Shown: piece after piece, positions 36,509-47,500 of the stretch
Layout of the letters: the number at the start of each line of letters is the position of its first letter
Numbering within the stretch: position 1 is the first letter of the stretch
Origin: Rapana venosa
Taxonomy: Eukaryota > Mollusca > Gastropoda > Neogastropoda > Muricidae
Reading direction: 5' to 3'
DNA: 64,000 nucleotides
NCBI GenBank assembly: GCA_028751875.1
Contig: CM054158.1
Span: 48,579,108-48,643,107 of the forward strand
Notes under the pieces: generated by a model
Seen by the model: the letters and a program-made list of their open reading frames with translations, nothing else
Database searches by the model: none
Told to the model about the DNA's origin: nothing
Made by a program: the position numbers and the translations under genes

Positions 36509-38518
36509 ACACTTAACCATCTAATATCACTTTTTGGTGGAAGGACGTTAAACTGAAGAACTAACTTGCACGTGTGACTCTTTCCAAGTACCCTACCACC
36601 TAGGCACTAGCCAAACACAGACTTCAGAGGACTTTGTGTTCTGTACTACTGAGAGCTTGCCATGGCTGAATACAATCTCAGCAAAACATATTATTTCAAC
36701 ATAACAACTTTAATACCCCTTGTTCCTTGGCTAGAGCTCCCTAGACCTGGGTTCGATTCTCGTTCAAGAGGACTTTTCCTCTGTAGTTAACATCAGTGCC
36801 GGCCGACTCCACTCTCCCTAAAAGTCTTTCGGATGAGACTAGAAACTGAGGTCCCGTGTGCGAATGCATGCAGAACATCTTGTGCACTTGTTAAAACCCG
36901 TTCCGCTTTTCAGAAGAGTAGGCCATTGTGTGCCGGTGGGAACAGGTGACAAAATTGACTAAACTGCATACACACGGGGACTAGATGGAAAAAGCATATG
37001 ATCACTTATTCTATTATCCTCGAAATAAAAGAATTTAAAAAAAATTATTAAAAAAAAAAAGTTCACCAATGGTGAAAATTTGCATATGCGACTGCGTGCT
37101 GTTGGTAGCTGCATTCAAACTTTGGGGAAATGTTGTCATCTGTTCCTACCTTCACTCAATGGCCTACTCCTCTGAAAGGCGGAATGGGTTTTAGCATGTA
37201 GTATCTTCAGTTTAAAGTCTATTCACATCTAGTGGTTGTATTAACATGTACGCAAAATGTTCTGCATGCTTTAAGTACATGGGACTTCGGTTTGTAATCT
37301 TGTGTGAAGGACTTTCGGAGGGGTGGAGTTGGTGCTGATGTTAACTCCATGCGGAAAATTCCCTTGAACAGGTGTCTTGGTGGAGGCCTGAACATGGGCG
37401 GTCAGGTTGAGAGCTGAATGTTTTAAGCAGTAGGAAGTAGGCTATCCTGCCCCCTAACTAACGTAACAATGTTTTCATGTAGACCGTGGCACTTACCTTA
37501 CATCAGTGACTGACCCAGCTTTTGGTCTGGGCCAGATTATTATTAATATTATGATTATTGTTATTGTCATTATTATTATTATTATTGTTGTTGTTTATCA
37601 TTATCATCATCGTTGTCATCATCATCATCATTATTATTATTATCATTATCATTGCTGCAGGCCCTGAGCGGGGTGGGTGTGAAGGTGACCCAGGCAGTGG
37701 TACTGCTGGACAGAGAACAGGGGGGAGCTCAGCGGCTGCAGAACAAAGGAGTGCAGCTGCACAGGCGGGTAGTCCTCTCGGACTTGCTTTCTCTGTCCTC
37801 GGCTATTTTTTATCCATTTATTTATCTTTTGGTTCCTCGGCTAGAGCTCTGAGGTTTTTACTCACGGTGAGATTTTTGTGTATACCACCGTTTTTTGCCC
37901 ATTTTGAAGGTAGCCACATTCCTGATGTCAGGGATGTATTAATTTTTTTATTAATTTTTTTATTCTATTCTGTTATATTTTATTCTTTTATATCGAGGAT
38001 AATGGAATAATACTTATGTTGCTTTTTTAACATCCAGTCCCCGTGTGTATGCGGTTTTGTAAATTCTGTCATCTGTTCCCCACTGGCACACAATGGCCTA
38101 CTCTTATGAAAAGCTGGGTATATTTGTGTTTCTGTAACCCACCAATATACGGACCTTCAAACACTCGTCAGACATCGAAAACTGAAGTGGTTTGGTCATG
38201 TCACACGCTCCTCTGGTCTGGCTAAAACAATCCTACAAGGCACAGTGAGGAGAGGAAGAAGAAGAGGCAGACAAAGGAAGAGATGGGAAGACAACATTCG
38301 AGAGTGGACAGACAGACATGGAGCTGAGAGACACCCTGAGGGTGGCTGAGAGACGAGAGGACTGGAGAAAGGTGGTTGACAAAGCTTCGAAGGCGCCTCA
38401 AAGGATTCGGAATCTGAGGGATTGGTGACGGTGAACCCACCAAACGCTGACGTGAATGACGGGTCTTTAACATGTGATCTTCTGCATGTGTGTGTGTATG
38501 TATGCATGTATGTGTATA

Positions 38519-38592
<74 letters not shown>

Positions 38593-41500
38593 GGGAATGA
38601 AGGCACTGGCAGGTCTGCGCTTGAAGTTGACGTGGGAAATGGTAAATTTTTGAACGTTCACCAGACGCCGCCCAGATTCAAACCCATGACTTCATGGACC
38701 CTTAGGATTGAAGTCAAATGGTCTTAACCACTCGGCTATAGCGTTTGTTACCTAACTTGTAATGTCTGTCAGATTTACCCATGGCTCTTCTCGTAAACCC
38801 AGATTGTACTGAGCTTGTTGTAGAGCTCAGCTTGTTGATGGGGTGCTGTGGTGTATGGATACATATATTATTTATTTTATTTTGAGAATAAAGGAATAAG
38901 CACTTGTGTGCTTTATTTTTTACATCCAGTCCCAGTATGAATGCAGTTTTTGTAACTTTTGTCATCCATTCCCACCGGCACACAATGGCCTACTCTTCCG
39001 AAAAGTGGAACGGGTTTTAACGTGTGCGCAAGATGTTCTGTGTGCATTTGCACACAGGACTTCGGTTTATAGTCTCATCCAAAGCACTCTTGGGGAGAGT
39101 GGAGTTGGCACTGATGTTAACTCCAGAGGAAAAATCCTCTTGTACGAGATTCAAACCTGGGTCAGCAGATCATGAGCACAATGCATCATCACTCTAACCA
39201 CAGGCTATCCCATCTGTATAATGTAGTATTATTTCTTTCCCTAGAATGGCATTGGGGGCTAGTCAGTTCTAATAGCTTCACCTCGAACTGATGTGTAATT
39301 CACCCCCCTGTACGCTGCTAGTTGTCGCCCAGTTACTTTCCCAGTGACGCTTGTCATTTACACCTTGGTCCAGTTTTTTTTAATAGAGACTTAAATTTCT
39401 TTTCCCAAGGACACAACATTGTGAGCTGTGGAATCGAAACCGCGCACTCTGATCACGGTTAAGCGCCTGAAACCAGACCACGCTCCTGCCTTCCGCAAAT
39501 AGAGAAGTATTTTTACTTTTCTGGAAAAAGCTTGGGGGCAGAAGCAGAAAATAGCATCAGTGCAGGAAATCAGGACTGGCGAATCATCTTTCTATCTCTC
39601 TATGATTTTCTAGCACAATGTTCCATTGTCGGTACTCTTTTGTCTGATAGGCACTCTGGCATCCCCACCGGGGTGAGAGACTTAAATGATAACAGTTCTC
39701 TCCCACAACGAAGTCGGATGTGCTGGGCCTGACTTGTCAGGTGCTTAATAGCAGTTTTTCGCTCAAATGACAGACAGCAATAGTTGCTGTCTGAGTGTCA
39801 GACGCAGAAAAAGAAAAATATTAATCGTCTTGTTGGCTAGTGTCAGAGTTGAATTTTTTCGTTTTGATTTGTTACCTTCTTCTTTGTTTGTGCGTGTGTG
39901 TATGCGTGCGTGAGTGTGTGTGTGTGTATGTGTATGCGTTGCATAAGTGTGTGTGTATGCGTGCGTGGTATGTGTGTGTGTGAATGTGTGTGTGTATGTT
40001 TGTGTGTATGAATGATGTATGTGTGCATGTATATGAGTGTGTGTGCATGCATGCATGTGTGTGTGTGTGTGTGCATGCTGTGTGTGGGTATGTGTGTATG
40101 TGCGCAAGTGCCTCTGTTTGTGAGTGTATGTGTATGCATGTGTGTGTGTGCTCGCAATCTGACGACCCGGGTTTTATTCCCGTTCAAGGAGGATATTTTC
40201 CCCTGGAGTTAACATCAGTGCTGACTCCACTCTCCCCAAAAGTCTTTCGGACGAGACTATAAACCGAGGCCCCATGTGCGAACGCACGCACGCAGAACAT
40301 CTTGCACACACGTGAAATCCTGTTCCGCTTTTCGTAAGAGTAGGCCATTGTGTGCCGGTGGGAACGGATGAAAAAATTTACAAAAACCGCATACGCACGG
40401 GGGACTGGATTAAAAAAAGCACATAAGTGCTTTATCCTCGATACATTATCATATACATTATACATTATCCTCGATATAAAAGAAGAAATAAATCAAATAA
40501 ATAAATGTGTGCGCACGTGCCTCTGTGTGTGTGTGTGTGCGCGCATGTATGTATGTATGTGTTGTTGTTGTCTTCGATTTTACGTCTGTTCACTCTCAGT
40601 GATATTAGACGAGAAAAAAAAAAAAAAACATATATACAAGGGGTGTATGAGAATTGAGATGGTGGTGGAGGCCCTACTGAAAAAAGCGAGGGGGGAAAAG
40701 TAGTCTAATCATAAAAAGAAACCGCACAAAGCAAAAGGTACAATAAAAAAAAAATTAAAAAATATTTAAAAATTAAAAACTGAAACAAAAACATATAAAG
40801 TGATTAACGTTAATGAAACTATAACAAATGCCCCATAGGACTATGCCAGAGACCTTTTGCATATCAAATGCCAAATTCAAGTTATTGAATATGCTTCTAA
40901 GGGAGTTTTCAGAAAATTGGGGTAAAAAAGCTTTTGTATTCTTACATTCAAATATTATATGAGTATTAGAAATATTCTCACCACACAGACATTTACTGTG
41001 TCTACTGAATTTGGTTACGAATGCATTAAGTTTTATTCGATAAAACAAACTATTCACTCTTCGTGCTGTGAATGCATTAAGTTTTATTTGATAAAACAAA
41101 CTATTCACTCTTCGTGCTGTGAATGCATTAAGTTTTATTTGATAAAACAAACTATTCACTCTTCGTGCTGTGAATGCATTAAGTTTTATTCGATAAAACA
41201 AACTATTCACTCTTCGTGCTGTGAATGCATTAAGTTTTATTCGATAAAACAAACTATTCACTCTTCGTGCTGTGAATGCATTAAGTTTTATTCGATAACA
41301 CAAAACTATTCACTCTTCGTGCTGTGAATGCATTAAGTTTTATTCGATAAAACAAACTATTCACTCTTCGTGCTGTGAATGCATTAAGCTTTATTCGATA
41401 AAACAAACTATTCACTCTTCGTGCTGCGAATGCATTAAGTTTTATATTCGATAAAACAAACTATTCACTCTTCGTGCTGTGAATGCATTAAGTTTTATTC

Positions 41501-44500
41501 GATAACACAAAACTATTCACTCTTCGTGCTGCGAATGAATTAAGTTTTATATTCGATAAAACAAACTATTCACTCTTCGTGCTGTGAATGCATTAAGTTT
41601 TATTCGATAAAACAAACTATTCACTCTTCGTGCTGTGGAGATATTTGAGCAAGCCTTAGAATGGCTCACGTATGTATGTGTGTGTGTTGCAGTGTGTGCA
41701 CACTGTCCAAAGCGCTCGATGTCCTTCAGAAGGCAGGGAAGCTGGAGTCGGCAATGGTGGCGCGAGTTCAAGAGTTCATCGCTGCCAACCGCTTCTCTCC
41801 CTTAGACGCAGACGGCGCCACCCCTTCCGTCGAGTCGTCTGGAGATGGGCAGTCTCCTCAGAAAAAAGTGAAGAAGGTGTGGAAGTCTGTAGCACGTGTG
41901 TAGGTGTGTGTGTAGGGGTGTGTGTGTTGGGTGTGTTGTGTGTGGAGGGGGGGGGGGTGGAGGTGGTGGGGGGGGGGTAGAAGTAGTGTGTGAGGTTTGT
42001 GGGTGTGGTGTGTGTGTGTGTGGTGTGTGTGTGTGTGTGGTGTGGGTAGGTGTGTGTGTGTAGGTGTGTGGTGTGGGTGTGTGTGTGGGTAGGTTGTGTG
42101 GTGTGGTGTGTTGTGTGTGTAGGTGTGTGTGTGTAGGTGTGTGTGTGGTTGGTGTGTGTAGGTGTGTGTGTGTGTGGTGGTGTGTGTTGTGTGTGGTGTG
42201 TGTGTGTGTAGGTGAGGTGTGTGATGTGTGTAGGTGGTGTGTGTGTGTGTAGTGTGTGTGGTGGTGTGTGTGTGTGTGTGTAGGTAGGTGTGTGTGTGGT
42301 GTGTTGTGTGTGTGTAGGTGTGTGGTGTGTGTTTTGTGTGTGTAGGTAGGTGTGTGTGTGTGTAGGTGTGTGTGTGTGTTGTGTGTGTGGTAGGTAGGTG
42401 TGTGTGTGTGTAGGTGTGTGTGTGTTGTGTGGTTGTGTGTGGTGTGTGTGTGTTGTGTGGTGTATTGCTGTTAGGTTTATTCTCGTGTTCAATTTGTTTG
42501 TAATCCTCCATACCCCAAAAGGGGTGAAAGGAATTAAATCTTGAATCTTGTTGTGTGTAGTGTAGGTGTGTGTGTATGTGTGTGTGTTTGTTATGTGTAA
42601 GTAAGTCTTCAATTTTAACGTCTTTCCATTTTAAGTGATACCAGGCAACCCTAAATAGACCGGATAGGTTTTAAAATTGTTAAAATTTATTTTATTTTAT
42701 TCTTTTATATCGAAGATAATGGAATAAGCACTTATATGCTTTTTTACATCCAGTCCCCGTGTGTATGCAGTTTTGTAAATTCTGTCATCTGTTCTCACCG
42801 GCACACAATGGCCTACTCTTACAAAAAGCGTAACAGGATTTAACATGTGCGCAAGATGTGTGTAGGTGTGTTGTGTGTGTGTGTTGTATGTCTGTGTTGT
42901 GTGTGTGTGTGTGTGTTATGTGTAAGTCAGTCTTCAATTTTAACATCTTTGCACTTTAGTGATACCAGACAACCCTAAAATAGGAGACTGGATAAGTTAG
43001 ATAGAGAAAGAGAGAGAGAGAGTCTGCCTCTGTTGTGTTATGTGTGCATGTGCTGTGCATGCATGTATATTTATGCATGCTTGTGTATGCGTTTTTGTGT
43101 GTGTATGTGTATGTCTGTATACTCGCCCAAAAAATATTTGTGTCAAGTATTTTTTAAAACATATTGGTTTGGAGAACCCATGCACGATTGAAATCGATAC
43201 TATAACATTATTTCTTTTTTTGTTTTAAAAAACAAAATTTTATTATATGTTATTTCTTGGTTACTTCTGAAAGCATTTTGCTTTACAAGAGGGTTTATCA
43301 CGCCATCTGATGGACACCATTGCCTGAGGGGATGCCAGGGGCCTATCAGTATAAATAGCATCCCCACATTCTGGAAATTCTGTGCCAGAAATTTCCTCTT
43401 TTCTATCCCTCTCTTTGTTTCTGCCTTGTTCCTTTTCTTCCTGTCGCCTCCTTCTTGTCTATTTTCTGCCTTCTTGGTCCATTCTCCTGCCTTTTTTCCA
43501 GAAAGAACTTAAAAGGTAACTATTCTCTCTTGTGCCGAAGTCGAATGCGCTGGGCCTGACTTGTCAGGCGCTTAACGGCAGCGTGACGCATTTTCGCTCA
43601 TATAACAGACAACAATAGTAGCTGTCTGAGCGTTCGACAAAGAAGAAACGGACACCATAGCCGAGTGGTTAAGACTGTTCAACTGCAATTCCACGGGTCC
43701 ATGGAGTCTTGGGTTCAAATCTCGGCAGTGTCTGGTGAATTAATTCTTGCTATCTTCCATGTCAACTGAAGTCAGAATGCACCTACCTTAACTCAATGAG
43801 GTTGTTCCGAATCTTAAGATTTGGCACTCCTCTCCTTCACTGTGACGTGCCGAAGCTTAAGATTCGGCAGAATTACGAATTTTTGTAGTTCACTGAACGA
43901 TGTTCACCTAAAGGGAAAGTGCTCTGGCCTGTAGGGCAGTCATTTTTCTAAACACATTTGCTTTCCCCTGACCATAAACTTGCCTAGTTTGCTTGTGTTG
44001 GCTACTTTTCTTTGACATGTTGACAAGCGTATTCTTTGGGATTTCGGGCTCTCCAGTGTTATGATTTTAAAAACAAAAATTCCTGGCCCAGGCCAAAAGC
44101 TGTGTCAGTTATTATTGATGTCAGCTAATTGCCAAGGCCTACATTAAAACGTTGTTATGTTGTAAAATGTGTGTTGAGATTGCCTTCAGCCATGACAAGC
44201 TCTTAACATAACAACCGCACTCTCCTTTGTTAAAGGAGAAAAAAAATCCTCTGAAGTCGGAGTATGGCTGCCTATATGGCGAGGTGCTTGAAAAAGATTC
44301 ATACACGCAAACTTCTCATCCAGTGTGTACTTCCTGTCCCAGGTGGGATATGAGTGAGTCAGAGTGCATGTTCTGGGTGACCCCCAGGGTGTAAAGCTGG
44401 GGAACGCAACAACAACAACAAAACAAAAATTCTATAGTGCAAAAAATGACATCAGATGGATTCAGCCAACTTCAGGGATCTTTACTTTGGTGAAAAATCA

Positions 44501-47500
44501 TCACATTGCTTCAAGGGGACTAGTTGATGAACAGTTCAAGCCAAAAGATAAGCAGCCCTAATTTTCAAAACTTTTTTTATTTTTCAGCATTCAGTGACAT
44601 ATTTTGTAAATTTGTATAAAAAAAAATTACAGTCATCTATTCAAAAACTGGTACATAATAAACTTTTCAATGGTGTATAGTTTGTATGTCTTTATTATGT
44701 TGGGGTAAATGTGCTGAATTTTTTTAATATAGCCAAAATCACGCGTCACCACAAAATGGCGGGATCCATTTTTACTGCGACTCCATTGAGATGGGGACGG
44801 AATAGCTCAGTGGTCGGAGCACTGCTTTCCCCCAGCCAAGTTAAACAGCGTCGAGCGTGGTTACCAGTTGGATGGGTGACCGTTTGCGCGCCTTGGCTTC
44901 AGTACAGTTCCAGTTCCCCAGCTGTAAATGGGTACCTGCCCTCTTTAGGGTCAGGGAAGGTAAAGCAGCGAGGGAGAGAAGATGGGCATCGCCCTCAATA
45001 TGCTGGCCCTAGAGAAGTGAGGTCTCTGACGCCTCGCTCCCCTATGACCTTATAGGTTATGGGACTCCTACCATTGAGATAATCATGGACAGAAATGGTC
45101 CAATAAGCAAAATCTCACCATTAGTGAACCTTGGAGCTCTAGCTCAGGAACAAACAAACAAAAAAACCCCAAAACCCCCTCAACCTCAAAACGGGTTGTA
45201 AGCAATTTTACCATTTTTGCAGCTGCATTGAGAAATGGGGATGATGATGATGATGGTGATGATTGATGGCAGGAGCTGAGTTTCGGAGAGCGTGCAGCGC
45301 TGTGCAGCAACGCTGTGGCTCGTCGTGTGCTGGAGGTCATGGAGGCCAAGAAGACCAACCTGATGCTGTCTGCTGACTGCACAGACTCTGAGGAGCTTCT
45401 CAGGGTCAGTCTGCCTCTGTTGTGTGGTCAGTGTAGCCATGTGGACAGTCAATGTGTCGGTAGGGGTGGTGTGGTTGGGGGGGGGGGGGGGGGGGTAACA
45501 ACGTAGTGACTAAACATCATTTGATGTGCGACTGTTGATGTGTGACTGTTGATGTATTGATGTGTGACTGTTGATGTATTGATGTGGGCAGTTGATGTAT
45601 TGATGCAGAACTGAACATTTTTTGTATGGAAAGTTGTATTGATGTGGGCAGTTGATGTATTGATGTGGGCAGTTGATGTATTGATGTGGGCAGTTGATGT
45701 ATTGATGTGGGCAGTTGATGTATTGATGTGGGCAGTTGATGAACTGATGCAGAGCCACACCTTTTTGTATGGAAAGTTGATGTATTGATGTGGGCAGTTG
45801 ATGTATTGATGTGGGCAGTTGATGAATTCATGCAGAACTAAACATTTTTGTGTGGAAAGTTGATGTATTGATGTGGGCAGTTGATGTGTTGATGCGGAAC
45901 TGAATTTTTTTTTTTTGTATGGGCAGTTGATGTATTGATGTGGACAGTTGATTATTGAGGTGGTCCATTGATGTGTTGGTAAGGACAGTTGATGTATTGA
46001 TGAGGATAGTTGATGTGGACAATTGATGCATTGGTAAGGGCAGTTGATGAATTGATAAGGACAATTGATGTGGACAGTTGATGCGTCAATGTGGACAGTT
46101 GATGCATTGATGTGGACAGTTGATGTGTCGATGTGGACAGTCGATATGGACAGTTGATGCATTGATGACAGTTGATGTGTTGATGTGGACAGTTGATATG
46201 TTGATGTGGTCAGTTGATGTATTGATATGGACAGTTAATCTATTGATGCGGACAGTATTTGATTTGGATAGTTGATGCGTTGAAGCAAAATTCAACGTTT
46301 TGATTTGTTTTCTTTATTTTGAGGATAATGGAATAAGCACTCATGTGCGTTTTAAAAATCTAGTCCCTATGAGTCTGCAGTTTTGTAAATTTTGTCACCC
46401 GTTTCCACCGCCACACAATGGCCTACTCTTCATAAAAGCAGAACAAGTTTTAAAGTGTGCAAGATGTTCTGCATGCGTTCGCGGGGACCTTGGTTTATAG
46501 TCTCACCTGAAGGAACTTTGGGGGGGAGTGGATTTGGCACTGATGTTAACTCCAGAGGAAAAAACCTCTTGAATGAGATTCGAACCCGGGTCAGCAGATC
46601 ATGAGCGCATCACTCTAACCACCACAAGTCTTTCTTCTTCTCTCGTTTGCATTTTAGTGGATCGGTGATCTAGAGGTAATGCGCCTGTCTAGAAAGCGAA
46701 AAGTCCGGGTAGGAAGTGTGTGGTGGTTCGAATCCCGTTTGGGCCCGAATTTTTTCCCCTATCCATTAGACCATGAGTGGTGGTGTGGGCGCTGTCTTTT
46801 GGATGAGACGATAAACCGAGGTCCTGTGTGCTACACAACATTATTCAGCGCACGTAAAAGAACCCACGGCAACTAGAGCGTTGTCCCTGGCAAAATTCTT
46901 AGAAAAAAGCCACTCTGATAGGGAAACAAATACAGTTGCAGACCAAAAAAACCCCCAAAAAATGGGTGACGCTGCTCTTGTGGCGACGCGCATTCCTCAG
47001 GGAGAGCAGCCCAAATTTCACGCAGAGAAATCTGCCGGGACTTGAAAGTGGTATAAATGAAATAAATAAATGAAAATATCAATGAAATGAAATGATGTGG
47101 AAGTTGATGTGGCAGCTGATGTGGCAGTTGATGTGTTGGTGTGGCAGTTGATATGCTGGTGTGGCAGTTGATATGTTGGTGTGGCAGTTGATGTGGCAGT
47201 TGATATGTTGGTGTGGCAGTTGATGTGTCAGTGTGGCGGTTGATGTGGCAATTGATGTGGCGGTTGATGTGGCAGTTGGTGTGTCGGTGTGGCAGTTGAT
47301 GTGTCGGTGTGGCAGCTGATGTGGCAGTTGGTGTGTCGGTGTGGCAGCTGATGTGTCGGTGTGGCAGCTGATGTGGCAGTTGATATGTTGATGTGGCAGC
47401 TGATATGTTGGTGTGGCAGCTGATATGTTGGTGTGGCAGCTGATGTGTTGATGTGGCAGCTGATGTGTTGATGTGGCAGCTGATGTGGCAGTTGATGTGG

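Noticed and set aside
37769..37770. GT donor for UMPS exon 4
   Set aside because: It adds four bases and shifts the frame into exon 5, destroying SVCTLSK; the GC donor keeps it.
40959..41327. Forward frame with [16 protein letters not shown] repeats
   Set aside because: Read-through of the 51-bp array; the antisense frame, which connects to a LINE motif, is the better explanation.
44820..44885. Possible 5S rRNA gene
   Set aside because: Only the internal promoter part of 5S is present, behind a tRNA-like start and repeated at eight places with target duplications; it is a SINE.
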